A stretch of DNA of 64,000 nucleotides. Source: JAFAXD01 sp963816775 (GTDB lineage: Bacteria > Pseudomonadota > Alphaproteobacteria > Rhizobiales > Xanthobacteraceae). The translations under genes and the position numbers were made by a program. Positions 26,509 through 35,619 of this stretch are shown here, piece by piece (positions within the stretch are counted from its first letter, which is position 1; each line of letters starts with the position of its first letter). The DNA lies in assembly GCA_963816775.1 (NCBI GenBank), contig CAWFLX010000059.1, positions 62,001 to 126,000 of the forward strand, given 5' to 3'. The notes beneath the pieces are model-generated. The model was not told the origin of the DNA. It saw only the letters and a program-made list of their open reading frames with translations, and ran no database searches.

Positions 26509-27501
26509 CTAAGCGCCGCCCACCCGCACGAACAGATCATCGACCGGGATCGGCTTGGCAATCAGGTGCTGCTCGGCAAGGTAGGTGACCAGCGCCTCCA
26601 GGGTCTTGCGATTGGGCTCGACCCCATACGGCCAGGGATCTGCGCCGAAGATGCCGTCCATCGTTTCGATCTGCGCCAGCATCCAGGGCATCATGGTCGC
26701 CAGCATGCCGTCGAAGCGCATGCGTGCGAGCGCGATGTCCTTGGCCTGGCAGAATGCCTTGTAGAGGCTGGTCGCGACAAACGGGTAGCGCTCGTGGACC
26801 TCGCGCTTGAGCGCAACGAGATGCATGATCGGATAGATGCCGGTGCGCCGGTAGTAATCGGCCTCGACCTCGGGAAAATTTGGAAACAGCCGCGCGATCC
26901 GCGGATTGCGGCCAAGGGCTTTCGGCACGTTGCTGCCGATCATCGCATCGATCGCGCCGTCCTCGAGTAGATCGCTCAACGATTTATCGCTCGTGTTGTT
27001 TTCGATTGCGACCGCTTTGAGCATCGGCAGCACGCTCGGGTTGCCGTGCCGTCCGGATCGGTTGGCGGCGCCCTGCACCCACTGAACGCCGGACAGGTCG
27101 ACACCGTATTCGTGCATCAGCAGTCCGCGGATCCAGACCGCGGCGGTCATCGTATAGAGCGGAACGCCAATCCGCTTGCCTTGCAGATCCTTTGGGGTGC
27201 GGACCTTTTGCGTGTTCACCGTGATGAAGCTGTGCCGGAACATGCGCGAGGGAAAAACCGGCAGCGCCACGAACGGCGATGCACCAGCGCCCGTGCGGCT
27301 GATGAATTCCGACGAGGAGAACTCGGCCGCGTCGAACTCCTGAGCGCCGGCCATGCGATCGAAGGTCTCGCGCGGCATCGCGATCGGAATGAAGTTGAGG
27401 TCGATGCCGAGCGGCGACGCCTCGCCGGTCAACAGCGGAACCATGCGATCGTAGGCGGCGCAGGCAAAGGATATCGGAACGCGGGACATCGTGCGGTTCA
27501 T
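26509..27501 (-). CDS. 4,5-dihydroxyphthalate decarboxylase-like / NMT1-type substrate-binding protein
   Basis: 330 residues without a clear signal peptide. Features are ISFACAAYDRMVPL, FDAAEFSSSEF, PVFPSRMFRHSFI and LQGKRIGVPLYTMTAAVWIRG. This set is shared by the Pht5/4,5-dihydroxyphthalate decarboxylase family, which is related to periplasmic-binding proteins and is often annotated as ABC transporter receptor. A cytoplasmic enzyme role is suggested by the lack of a signal sequence. It is transcribed away from the second MetE-like gene across a 144-base spacer. A start at the second ATG (27489) is equally possible. Confidence 0.7.
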   Translation of the reverse strand: MNRTMSRVPISFACAAYDRMVPLLTGEASPLGIDLNFIPIAMPRETFDRMAGAQEFDAAEFSSSEFISRTGAGASPFVALPVFPSRMFRHSFITVNTQKVRTPKDLQGKRIGVPLYTMTAAVWIRGLLMHEYGVDLSGVQWVQGAANRSGRHGNPSVLPMLKAVAIENNTSDKSLSDLLEDGAIDAMIGSNVPKALGRNPRIARLFPNFPEVEADYYRRTGIYPIMHLVALKREVHERYPFVATSLYKAFCQAKDIALARMRFDGMLATMMPWMLAQIETMDGIFGADPWPYGVEPNRKTLEALVTYLAEQHLIAKPIPVDDLFVRVGGA

Positions 27502-27645
27502 CCGGCCGTTGGTGGGTGGCGAAGCGTTTCAACGCGCGTTCGCGCCGTCAAGGCGCTGCGCGGTATGGAAGCCGTGCGTTGACCTCGTGGTGCACCCGGA
27601 AGCGCGGTTTGCGATAGTGCGCGCGCAATCCGCAAGGACAACCCG

Positions 27646-28770
27646 ATGACAGCCGATCGCATTCTGGTCTCCCATGCCGGCACCTTGCCGCGTCCCGACG
27701 GCCTCAAGGAACGGCTCGTCGCTGACCCAGGTTCACCGGACGTCCAGAAAGAACTGGCCGCCGCGGTCGCCGACGTGGTGCGCAAGCAGGCCGACATGGG
27801 CATCGACATCGTCAACGACGGCGAATTCTCCAAGGTGCGCGGGTTCTCCGAATATGTTCGCGACCGGCTCGGCGGCCTCGCTGGTGCGGGCCAAAGGCAG
27901 CTCAGCGTGATGGCGCGCGACGCGCGTGACTTTCCGGGCTTCGTCGGGGCGAAATTCGCGCGCCATGTCTCGTTCAGCGCGAGTTCGGGCGCGCTGTGCG
28001 CCGCTCCGCTCACCTACGTGGGCGCCGCCATCACCAAGGCCGATATCGACAACCTGAAGGCAGCGACACGCGGGCTTTCCGTCACGCCCTACCTGCCGTC
28101 GATCGCGCCCGGCACGATCGAACATTGGCTGGTCGACAAACACTACGGCAAGGCGGAGGCCTTCGCGTATGCGATCGCGGACGCCATGGCGCACGAATAC
28201 AAAGCCATTACCGACGCGGGATTCCTGTTACAGATCGACGATCCGGATTTGGCCGATGGCTGGCAGATGTATCCGGACATGAGCGTTGCCGACTACCGCA
28301 AATACGCAACGCTGCGAGTCGAGGCGCTCAACCATGCGCTGCGCGGCATTCCGCAGGACAAGGTTCGACTGCACATCTGCTGGGGCAGCAATCACGGCCC
28401 GCACAAGAACGACATTCCGTTCGCCGACATCATCGATATTTTTCTCGCCGGCCACGCCGGCTGCTACTCGTTCGAGTTCGCGAACGGGCGCCATGAGCAC
28501 GAGTGGCGGGTGTGGGAAGACGTGAAGTTGCCGGAGGGCAAGACGATCATGCCCGGCGTGGTCGGCCATGCGAGCGACATCATCGAGCATCCCCGCCTGG
28601 TCGCCGATCGGCTGATCCTGTTCGCCAGGCTGGTCGGCAAGGAGAACATCATCGCCGGCACCGATTGCGGCCTCTCCGCGCGCCTGAGCCACCCGGAACT
28701 GACCTGGGCCAAGCTCGAGGCGCTGGTTGAAGGGGCGCGGATCGCCACCAAGGAACTCTGGGGGCGCTAA
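27646..28770 (+). CDS. MetE-like zinc methyltransferase, intact paralogue
   Basis: 374 residues and the uninterrupted homologue of 12276-13470. It has SHAGTLPRP, VNDGEFSKVR, LHICWGSNHGPHKND with the His-x-Cys zinc pair, HEHEWRVW, GTDCGLSAR with the third Cys, and ends ARIATKELWGR. As with its paralogue, only the catalytic-domain half of methionine synthase is present, so methionine synthesis from folate is unlikely without a partner. The divergent neighbour is a dihydroxyphthalate-decarboxylase-like protein. Confidence 0.82.
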   Translation: MTADRILVSHAGTLPRPDGLKERLVADPGSPDVQKELAAAVADVVRKQADMGIDIVNDGEFSKVRGFSEYVRDRLGGLAGAGQRQLSVMARDARDFPGFVGAKFARHVSFSASSGALCAAPLTYVGAAITKADIDNLKAATRGLSVTPYLPSIAPGTIEHWLVDKHYGKAEAFAYAIADAMAHEYKAITDAGFLLQIDDPDLADGWQMYPDMSVADYRKYATLRVEALNHALRGIPQDKVRLHICWGSNHGPHKNDIPFADIIDIFLAGHAGCYSFEFANGRHEHEWRVWEDVKLPEGKTIMPGVVGHASDIIEHPRLVADRLILFARLVGKENIIAGTDCGLSARLSHPELTWAKLEALVEGARIATKELWGR

Positions 28771-28954
28771 GCCTGGACCGGCACGGTCCTTTGGCCCGGG
28801 TGGCTTCAGGATCAGGCCAAACCGTGACGTGCGGCAAGGGCGGGTGTCAGACCGTCGTCGGCAGTAACTGCCACCCGGTAGGCGGCAGGCGAGGCGGCGG
28901 CGACAAGTCGACGTTTGGCAAAGTGGTCTGCATGTAGCCGTAGCGCTGCGTGAT

Positions 28955-30121
28955 CTACTCCTTGGCAGGCAGTGTTTCATCGAGCCATTGCGCGATCACG
29001 GCGGCGCTTTCCTTGTTGTTCTTCTCCAGCATCAGGACATGGCTGTTGCCGTGAACGCCGCGGTCGGCGAGCCTGATGTAGGTCGGCTTGACGCCCGCCT
29101 GTTCGAGATATTTGACGGTGCAGTGGTCGTAGGGCGCGTGATAGGACGCCTCGCCGGTGAGCACCAGGATCGGCATCTTGAGATTGGGCAACTGCCGCGC
29201 AGGATCCTTCTGCAGCCAGCAGCGCACCAGATCGGGGCCGTCGGGCTTGTCTTGCTGCACCATTTGCAGCTCGGATGCCGCGCTGACCGCGGGTGCATAG
29301 CCAAGTGGCAGGATTGAAATGCCGTACGGCAATGCGAGCGCCCCCTGTTTGAACCAATCCGGCGCGCCCACGAACTCGACCTGATAGAACGGCGGCCCGT
29401 TCGGCTCGATCGCCAGGATCGCCTTGACCAGATCGGGGCGCGCGTCGGCGACCGGCCAGGTAAATGCGCCGGCCTGCGAATGGGTGAGCAGGATCGCCGG
29501 ACCGATCTTTTCCAAAAGCGCGATCAGTGCGTCGCGGTTGAGCGGCTGCTGCTGGTTGAAGTCTGCGATTGCCGGCAACTGGCTCATGGTGAGCTGCAGG
29601 GTTGCGGGGTCATCGAGCTCCCCGGTGCCCGGCCACTGGGTGTGCAGCACCGCCTGCGGCCATTGTTTGAATTTCTCCTGTGACACGAAGCGCGATGCCG
29701 AATTCGAGCGCTCGGAATTGCGCATCGGGCCGCTGACGGCGGTCAGGAATCCGGATCGCGCGCGTCCCGGTTGATCGACGACGTAGACCGCGTAACCCCG
29801 GCGTACGAAATACTGCGCCCATCCCTCGCGCCCGTCGGGCGTGCCGGTAAAGTTGGTGCCGGACATCGAGCCGCCGTGCACCATGATGATCGGATAGGGG
29901 TGAGTTTGGTTGGCGGGGATTCTGATCTCGACGTACATCTGACCGTAGAAAAAATCGCGGCCGCCGACCGTCATGGTCTTGCCGCCCACGTACATGAACC
30001 CGTCGCGCGCAAGCTGCAGCGGCGGGTCCGCCGCGAGCGCGCTGCCAACAGGCCCGCACCCGAGCGCAAGCCCGATTACAATCGCATTACGGATCAGTCG
30101 GCATCCGATCTCACGACACAT
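28955..30121 (-). CDS. Secreted alpha/beta-hydrolase (esterase-like)
   Basis: 388 residues from the ATG at 30121, which follows GGAGGAG. Signal peptide up to ALAAD. Alpha/beta-hydrolase marks are MVHGGSMSGT (oxyanion region), the nucleophile elbow LLTHSQAGAF, the Asp region VLTGEASYHAPYDH, and RGVHGNSHVLM with the catalytic His. Substrate unknown. The same frame stays open far upstream to 31999 on the opposite strand of echA and moeB, which is an artefact of high GC. Confidence 0.85.
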   Translation of the reverse strand: MCREIGCRLIRNAIVIGLALGCGPVGSALAADPPLQLARDGFMYVGGKTMTVGGRDFFYGQMYVEIRIPANQTHPYPIIMVHGGSMSGTNFTGTPDGREGWAQYFVRRGYAVYVVDQPGRARSGFLTAVSGPMRNSERSNSASRFVSQEKFKQWPQAVLHTQWPGTGELDDPATLQLTMSQLPAIADFNQQQPLNRDALIALLEKIGPAILLTHSQAGAFTWPVADARPDLVKAILAIEPNGPPFYQVEFVGAPDWFKQGALALPYGISILPLGYAPAVSAASELQMVQQDKPDGPDLVRCWLQKDPARQLPNLKMPILVLTGEASYHAPYDHCTVKYLEQAGVKPTYIRLADRGVHGNSHVLMLEKNNKESAAVIAQWLDETLPAKE

Positions 30122-30259
30122 GCAGTCTCCTCCCGGCCAAGGCCGCAGGATAGTGCGTGTTGCGGTAGCCGACACGCGCACGGCACGCAGCCCTGGCATT
30201 GCGCGCCGGCATGCAGTCGGATAGGCCGATGAAACAATGCAAGCAAGCCGGAGACGCCC

Positions 30260-31033
30260 ATGAGCGACAAGACCGTCATCGTCGAGACCAAAGGCAGGAT
30301 CGGCGTCATTCGCCTCAATCGTCCGCAGGCGCTCAACGCGCTCAATGCCGCGCTGATGACGGAACTCGGCGCAGCGGTTGCCGCCTGCGAGGCTGATCCA
30401 AACATTTCGTGCATGGTCATCACCGGATCCGAGAAGGCGTTCGCGGCCGGCGCCGACATCAAGGAGATGGCGAACAAGAGCTATCTCGACGCTTACATGG
30501 GCGACTTCCCGGGCGGCTGGCACCAGATCGCGCAGGCGCGCAAGCCGGTGATTGCTGCCGTTGCCGGCTTTGCGCTCGGCGGCGGGTGCGAGCTCGCCAT
30601 GCAATGCGATCTCATCATCGCGGCCGACACGGCAAAGTTTGGACAGCCCGAGATCAAGCTCGGCGTCATCCCGGGTATCGGGGGCACCCAGCGCCTGACG
30701 CGCGCGGTCGGCAAGGCCAAGGCGATGGATCTCTGTCTGACCGGCCGAATGATGGACGCCGCTGAAGCCGAGCGCTGCGGGCTCGTGGCGCGGGTGGTGC
30801 CGGCCGCAAGCCTGATGGACGAAGCCATGAAGGTCGCCGACACGATCGCCTCGATGTCGTTGCCGGCCCTGATGGTCGCCAAGGAGGCGGTCAACAGCGC
30901 ATTCGAAATGACGCTCGCCGAAGGCATCCGCTTCGAGCGCCGCACCTTCCAGGCCTTGTTTGCGACCAGTGATCAAAAAGAAGGAATGGCCGCATTCGTG
31001 GAGAAGCGCCCGCCCAAGTTCCAGAATCGATGA
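30260..31033 (+). CDS. Enoyl-CoA hydratase / crotonase
   Basis: 257 residues, standard crotonase length. The oxyanion-hole segment is FAAGADIKEM. The second is GFALGGGCELAM, then IKLGVIPGIGGTQRL, which carries the catalytic glutamates (GGCE and the Glu in the PEIKLG area). The reaction is hydration of trans-2-enoyl-CoA in beta-oxidation or phenylacetate-type pathways. It is followed 12 bases later by moeB. The upstream gap to the divergent esterase is 138 bases. Confidence 0.9.
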   Translation: MSDKTVIVETKGRIGVIRLNRPQALNALNAALMTELGAAVAACEADPNISCMVITGSEKAFAAGADIKEMANKSYLDAYMGDFPGGWHQIAQARKPVIAAVAGFALGGGCELAMQCDLIIAADTAKFGQPEIKLGVIPGIGGTQRLTRAVGKAKAMDLCLTGRMMDAAEAERCGLVARVVPAASLMDEAMKVADTIASMSLPALMVAKEAVNSAFEMTLAEGIRFERRTFQALFATSDQKEGMAAFVEKRPPKFQNR

Positions 31034-31045
31034 GGCTCTGAACGC

Positions 31046-31924
31046 ATGGTCGGGGTCCTTGACCTTGGCCTTCGCCGGCGCGACATGTCCCGCATGGATG
31101 CGCGAGATGCCGGGCCTGGGCTGAGCGATCAGGAAATCGAACGTTACGCCCGCCACATTGTCATGCGCGAGGTTGGCGGGCCTGGTCAGGCGGCGCTCAA
31201 GCGCGCGCGCGTGCTCGTCGTCGGTGCCGGTGGTCTGGGCGCGCCGGCGCTGCTTTATCTGGCAGGTGCCGGCGTCGGCACCTTGGGCGTTGTCGACGAC
31301 GATCAGGTGTCGCTCTCCAACCTGCAGCGGCAGGTCATCCATGCCTCCGCCGACATCGGCCGGCCGAAAGTCGAGAGTGCCGCGCAAGCGGTTACAAAGC
31401 TCAATCCGCATGTGGCCGTGGAAACGCATGCGGTACGGCTGAGTGCGGACAACGCGCTCGACCTGATCGCGCGCTATGATTTCGTGGCTGACGGCTCCGA
31501 CAATTTCGAGACGCGCTATCTGGTGGCGGATGCGTGCTATTTCGCCCGCAAACCGCTGGTCACGGCCGCGGTCGGTGTGTTTGACGGCACGCTGACCACG
31601 ATCAGGGCGCATGAGCGCGACGCGCAAGGCCGCCCCAACCCCAGCTATCGCTGTCTGTTTCCGGAGCCGCCGCCGCCCGGCGCGGTTCCGGCTTGTGCCG
31701 AAGCCGGAGTTCTCGGGGCGCTCACCGGAGTGCTTGGCTCGCTGATGGCGCTCGAGGTCATTCGCGAAATCGTGGGCTTTGGCGAGGGCCTGGTCGGGCG
31801 GCTGCTGATGGTGGACGCGCGCTCGATGCGCTTCGAGACGCTGACCTACGCGTGGGATCCGACCAATCCGCTGACCGGCGATAAGCCGACGATCACGATG
31901 CCGGGGATTGGTAGGATGGGTTGA
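31046..31924 (+). CDS. moeB: MoeB/ThiF-type adenylyltransferase
   Basis: 292 residues. It has the ATP-binding VLVVGAGGLGAPALLYLAG core, VDDDQVSLSNLQRQV with the catalytic Asp, KPLVTAAVGVFDG and the Cys of the substrate-transfer region (PACAEAGVLGAL). The reaction is adenylation of the MoaD C-terminus for molybdopterin synthesis, or of a related sulfur carrier. There is no rhodanese domain. The usual zinc Cys pair is not obvious. The last residues (IGRMG) are coded by the repeat at 31911-32009, which supplies the stop. Confidence 0.82.
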   Translation: MVGVLDLGLRRRDMSRMDARDAGPGLSDQEIERYARHIVMREVGGPGQAALKRARVLVVGAGGLGAPALLYLAGAGVGTLGVVDDDQVSLSNLQRQVIHASADIGRPKVESAAQAVTKLNPHVAVETHAVRLSADNALDLIARYDFVADGSDNFETRYLVADACYFARKPLVTAAVGVFDGTLTTIRAHERDAQGRPNPSYRCLFPEPPPPGAVPACAEAGVLGALTGVLGSLMALEVIREIVGFGEGLVGRLLMVDARSMRFETLTYAWDPTNPLTGDKPTITMPGIGRMG

Positions 31925-32009
31925 GGCGAGTTGCGCCGAAACCCATCGCGAGCGGCGCACGTGCGTGATGGGTTTCCCGCGCATCAAGTGCGGGGTCAAC
32001 CCATCCTAC
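31911..32009. repeat. GTAGGATGGGTT palindromic element between convergent genes
   Basis: Starts GTAGGATGGGTTGAG and ends AACCCATCCTAC. The left arm contains the moeB stop (31922-31924); the right arm contains the TAG stop of the minus-strand small gene (32006-32008). Same family as 5398-5491. Confidence 0.8.
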
Positions 32010-32362
32010 TTGCTCCAGGTCGCCTTGAGGCTTGGGCCGGACATGACCGACCACTTGTTGTCGCCGACGGCGACGAGCGTGTAGCAATTCGCCTTGGCAC
32101 CCTTCCAAGTCGTGCAGAAGCCTTCCTTCGATACTTTCCAGGTGCCTTCGCCCCTGGCCCCCGTACCAGCGGCGGGCGTGCGCGTCACTTTTCCGTCCGG
32201 GGTGAAGGCCATCTTGAATTTGACGCCTGACGGGGTCGCGGCCAGGAATTCCTGACCGGTGAAGAATGCGGTCTTGATCGCGTCCGGGCTCATTTTATCG
32301 GCGGCAAGGCCGGCTGTTAGTGGCAGCACTCCGAACACGCCTGCGATGAATACTGTACGCAT
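32006..32362 (-). CDS. Small secreted protein of unknown function
   Basis: 118 residues from ATG 32362. Signal peptide ends GLAAD; the mature part has IKTAFFTGQEF, GEGTWKVSKEGFCTTWKGAKANCYTL and SVMSGPSLKATWSK. Two Cys are likely to form a disulfide. This looks like a short secreted beta-rich domain of the kind common in Hyphomicrobiales. The stop comes from the repeat. It follows the dehydrogenase gene after 44 bases on the same strand. Confidence 0.65.
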   Translation of the reverse strand: MRTVFIAGVFGVLPLTAGLAADKMSPDAIKTAFFTGQEFLAATPSGVKFKMAFTPDGKVTRTPAAGTGARGEGTWKVSKEGFCTTWKGAKANCYTLVAVGDNKWSVMSGPSLKATWSK

Positions 32363-32406
32363 CGATTGTCCCCTGGATCGATTATCGCGCGCGTCACTAT
32401 AGCGCT

Positions 32407-33408
32407 TCACAGCATCGACGGCAGCACCCGATCCGGCGGCTTATGCCCATCCATGAAAGTCTGGATGTTGATGATCACCTTGTTGCCCATGTCGACGCGG
32501 CCCTCGATCGTCGCCGAACCGGTGTGCGGCAGCAGCACGACCTTGCCGGTACGTGCGAGCCGTACCAGCTTCGGGTTGACTGCCGGCTCGTGCTCGAACA
32601 CGTCGAGACCGGCGCCGGCAAGTTCGTCCGCCTCGATCATGCGCGCCAGCGCGTTCTCGTCGATGATCTCGCCGCGCGCAGTGTTGACCACATACGCCGT
32701 CGGCCGCAGCAGCTTGAGACGGCGCGCTGACAGCAAGTGATAGGTCGCCGGCGTGTGCGGGCAATTGACCGAGATGATGTCCATGCGCGCCAGCATCTGG
32801 TCGAGGCTTTCCCAATAGGTCGCCTGCAGCGCTTCCTCGGTCTTGGCCGGCAGCCGCCGCCGGTTGTGATAGTGGATCTGCAGCCCGAACGCGCGGGCGC
32901 GCTGTGCCACGGCTTGGCCGATGCGGCCCATGCCGATGATCCCGAGCCGCTTGCCGCCGATGCGGTGGCCGAGCATCCAGGTCGGTGACCAGCCGGTCCA
33001 GTCCTTGTCGCTCGTGAGTACGGCCGCCCCTTCAGCGAGGCGACGCGGCACCGCCAGAATGAGCGCCATCGTCATATCGGCGGTGTCCTCGGTCAGGACG
33101 CCCGGCGTGTTGGTTACGGTGATCCCGCGCTGCAGCGCGGTCGCGACGTCGATATTGTCGACGCCGTTGCCGAAATTGGCGATCAGCCGCAGCTGCTCGC
33201 CGGATTGACCAAGCACCGCCGCGTCGATGCGGTCGGTCACGGTCGGAACCAGGACGTCGGCAAGCTTCACGGCCTCGACCAGCTGGGCCTGAGTCGCCGG
33301 CTTGTCGTCGAGATTGAGCCGCGCGTCGAACAGTTCGCGCATGCGGGTTTCGATCGTATCCGGCAACTTGCGGGTCACGATCACCAGAGGTTTCTTACGG
33401 CCGGTCAT
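32407..33408 (-). CDS. D-2-hydroxyacid dehydrogenase (glyoxylate/hydroxypyruvate reductase type)
   Basis: 333 residues of the D-isomer-specific 2-hydroxyacid dehydrogenase family. The substrate domain has IANFGNGVDNID. The NAD(P)-binding loop is LGIIGMGRIGQAVAQRARAFG. Catalytic residues are Arg in NTARGEIID, Glu in GLDVFEHEP and His in LPHTGSAT. The reaction is interconversion of glyoxylate and glycolate or hydroxypyruvate and D-glycerate. HNRR after the Rossmann fold favours NADPH. It leads a two-gene minus-strand unit with the small secreted protein. Confidence 0.88.
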   Translation of the reverse strand: MTGRKKPLVIVTRKLPDTIETRMRELFDARLNLDDKPATQAQLVEAVKLADVLVPTVTDRIDAAVLGQSGEQLRLIANFGNGVDNIDVATALQRGITVTNTPGVLTEDTADMTMALILAVPRRLAEGAAVLTSDKDWTGWSPTWMLGHRIGGKRLGIIGMGRIGQAVAQRARAFGLQIHYHNRRRLPAKTEEALQATYWESLDQMLARMDIISVNCPHTPATYHLLSARRLKLLRPTAYVVNTARGEIIDENALARMIEADELAGAGLDVFEHEPAVNPKLVRLARTGKVVLLPHTGSATIEGRVDMGNKVIINIQTFMDGHKPPDRVLPSML

Positions 33409-33600
33409 GTGCCTCGCCCGCGGAACTTTCCACCCATGCCGTCGGTTCCATTCAGCCCTCTTTAACTGTCATCACCGACATTGGCAGCGTCGATATCGGC
33501 ACCGGGTGGGGGTTGCCCCTCTTAGCAGAAGGCCGAGCCGGCACAAAGCGCCGAACATTGCGCGACCGCGACGCGCGTCGCATCGGGACCATGGGCTGCC

Positions 33601-34173
33601 ATGACAGGGACGAGCCTCATCAGCTGGCTGGAAGGCCCGATCCGCTCGAGCTGTGTGCTCGGGCGGCGGACGGCCGTTCTGGTGGCGCTGGGCGCGATCC
33701 TGATGGGCGCCTCCGCCGCACGCGCAGCCAATGACGCCGGAAGCGGGCTCGCGGTTCCGCGTTTCGTCAGCCTGAAATCCGACAAGGTCAACGTGCGGGC
33801 CGGCCCGACCAAGGACAACGACGTCGCCTGGATTTACACCCGCGCCGGTTTGCCGGTCGAAATCACCGCCGAATATGAGAATTGGCGGCGCATCCGTGAC
33901 TGGGAAGGGGCCGAAGGTTGGGTCTACCACTCGCTGCTGTCGGGCCGCCGTACCGGGCTGATCCAGCCTAATGCCAAGACCACCGACGATTACATCTCGA
34001 TCCACGCCGCGGCTGATGCCAAGAGCGCGGTCACGGCGCGCTTGCAACGCGGCGTGCTCGGCAAGGTCAAGCACTGCACGGGCACGTGGTGCCGGATCAC
34101 GGGTGAAGGGTTCGACGGATGGATCGAACAGGAACGCCTATGGGGCGTCTATCCGAACGAAAAGGTCGAATGA
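33601..34173 (+). CDS. Secreted protein with bacterial SH3 domains
   Basis: 190 residues. Signal-like segment VALGAILMGASAARA. Then an SH3-type domain with VNVRAGPTKDNDVAW, ENWRRIRDWEGAEGWVY and a second half ending GTWCRITGEGFDGWIE. Such proteins bind peptidoglycan or act as envelope modules. Convergent with irr (33-base gap). Confidence 0.85.
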   Translation: MTGTSLISWLEGPIRSSCVLGRRTAVLVALGAILMGASAARAANDAGSGLAVPRFVSLKSDKVNVRAGPTKDNDVAWIYTRAGLPVEITAEYENWRRIRDWEGAEGWVYHSLLSGRRTGLIQPNAKTTDDYISIHAAADAKSAVTARLQRGVLGKVKHCTGTWCRITGEGFDGWIEQERLWGVYPNEKVE

Positions 34174-34206
34174 GATGGCGGGCGGCCGGTAAGGCGACGC
34201 TCGCCG

Positions 34207-34701
34207 TCAGGTGCCCTTGCGCTTGAGCCGCACAACGACGTCGACGCGCGCGACCTCGTAGCCGTCCAGCACCTGCGGCAGGTCGCCGATGCTCACGCTC
34301 GCCGAAGGAATGTCCACGAGCGCGTTCTGGCCTTCCACGAAGAAATGGTGGTGGTCGGACGTGTTGGTGTCGAAATAGGTCTTGGAGCCATCGACCGCGA
34401 CCTGGCGCAACAGCCCGACGTCAGTGAACTGGTTGAGCGTGTTGTAGACGGTCGCCAGCGACACGGGTACGCGGGCGTTGCTGGCTTCCTCAAACAGCAT
34501 TTCGGCCGTCAGGTGCCGGTCACCCTTGGAAAACAGCAGCCAACCCAGTTCCATGCGCTGGCGGGTGGGTCGCAGGCCGACCTTGCGCAACATCGCGCGC
34601 ACGTCATGCCACGGGCAGCCCGTGTGGGCCTGGCGCGGTTCGTCCGATTCGACGAAAGCGGCGCTCACTTTGTTCGAGGTGAGCGAAGTACGCGGTTGCA
34701 T
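34207..34701 (-). CDS. irr: Iron response regulator Irr (Fur family)
   Basis: 164 residues. The N-terminal heme-regulatory motif GCPWHDV (Cys29) is as in Bradyrhizobium Irr. The winged helix is LRPTRQRMELGWLLF and ATVYNTLNQF. The three-histidine heme site is in DHHHFF. Irr controls iron and heme genes in alphaproteobacteria and is degraded or inactivated on heme binding. It is divergent from fabA-fabB-fabI, an arrangement I recall from related genomes. Promoter at 34765-34793. Confidence 0.93.
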   Translation of the reverse strand: MQPRTSLTSNKVSAAFVESDEPRQAHTGCPWHDVRAMLRKVGLRPTRQRMELGWLLFSKGDRHLTAEMLFEEASNARVPVSLATVYNTLNQFTDVGLLRQVAVDGSKTYFDTNTSDHHHFFVEGQNALVDIPSASVSIGDLPQVLDGYEVARVDVVVRLKRKGT

Positions 34702-34764
34702 TGGCTACGACGGGTCCTGAACGCTAAGTCTTTGATTAGACTGACCGAGACTACGAGTATTAAT

Positions 34765-34793
34765 CCTATATAACCGACAGTTGGCTTTTGCAA
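34765..34793 (-). promoter_or_regulatory. Sigma-70-like promoter for irr
   Basis: On the minus strand the -35 TTGCAA (34788-34793) and -10 TATAGG (34765-34770) are separated by 17 bases. The expected start is near 34758, giving a leader of about 57 bases. The rest of the 330-base divergent spacer to fabA shows no gene and no equally good plus-strand promoter. Confidence 0.5.
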
Positions 34794-35031
34794 CTGTTTC
34801 GCAACAAGGACTGGCATGCATTAGAGGTATTCTCGGTTTCGTGCCGACCGGCGCCACGTCCCGGACGTTGGTTTGGCTGCGCCTTACATCAGGTCATGCT
34901 GCGGCGCGTTCAAGGACGCCAAGCCGCGCCACCCTGCGCCCCGCTGCCGTTGTTCCGGGGACGCCCGGTGTGTTAGGGAAATGCCCCGGGCGCCGCGATC
35001 ACGGCCCAAGGTTATTGAGGATGGGACCGGA

Positions 35032-35559
35032 ATGGAGTACCGGCGTTCAAGCTTCGAGTACGAGGACCTTCTCTCCTGCGGGCGGGGCGAATTGTTTGTG
35101 GAAGGCCCACAGTTGCCGCTGCCGCCGATGCTGATGTTTGATCGCATCGCTGAAATCGCGGAAGGCGGCGGCGAGCACGGCAAAGGCTTGGTGCGGGCTG
35201 AGCTCGACGTGAAGCCCGATCTCTGGTTCTTCCCCTGTCACTTCAAGGGCGACCCGGTGATGCCCGGCTGCCTGGGCCTCGACGCGCTCTGGCAGCTGGT
35301 CGGCTTTTTCCTCGGCTGGCTCGGGGGACACGGCAAGGGCCGCGCGCTTGGCCTGGGCGAACTCAAATTTTCCGGACAGGTGCTTCCGACCGTCAAGAAG
35401 GTCGTGTACGGAATCGACGTGAAGCGGGTGATGCGTTCGAAGCTCGTGCTTGGCGTCGCCGACGGCTGGTTGTCCGCGGATGGCTCGGTGATCTATCGCG
35501 CCTTCGACCTTAAGGTCGGATTGTTCCGCGAGGACGCGGCGATGCAGGCCAACGCCTAG
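35032..35559 (+). CDS. fabA: 3-hydroxyacyl-ACP dehydratase/isomerase FabA
   Basis: 175 residues from the ATG at 35032, which matches the E. coli FabA start; the longer open frame from 34873 is unrelated upstream. Catalytic His70 is in WFFPCHF and Asp84 in CLGLDALWQ, at the same numbers as the E. coli enzyme. FabA dehydrates 3-hydroxydecanoyl-ACP and isomerises the product to the cis-3 isomer, starting unsaturated fatty acid synthesis. First gene of fabA-fabB-fabI. Confidence 0.95.
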   Translation: MEYRRSSFEYEDLLSCGRGELFVEGPQLPLPPMLMFDRIAEIAEGGGEHGKGLVRAELDVKPDLWFFPCHFKGDPVMPGCLGLDALWQLVGFFLGWLGGHGKGRALGLGELKFSGQVLPTVKKVVYGIDVKRVMRSKLVLGVADGWLSADGSVIYRAFDLKVGLFREDAAMQANA

Positions 35560-35619
35560 CTCGCGCTATCCGAGTTGGGGTGTGCCTCCGCGGCGCAGTG
35601 AAATACGAAAGAGGCGGGC

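Noticed and set aside
28955..31999. A 1014-codon open frame on the minus strand
   Set aside because: Only the last 388 codons (start 30121) form a real protein; the upstream part is antisense to the enoyl-CoA hydratase and moeB, which have clear motifs.
34794..35031. Irr box (ICE-type) or fabA promoter in the divergent spacer
   Set aside because: No clear inverted TTTAGAA-type site or well-spaced -35/-10 pair on the plus strand.
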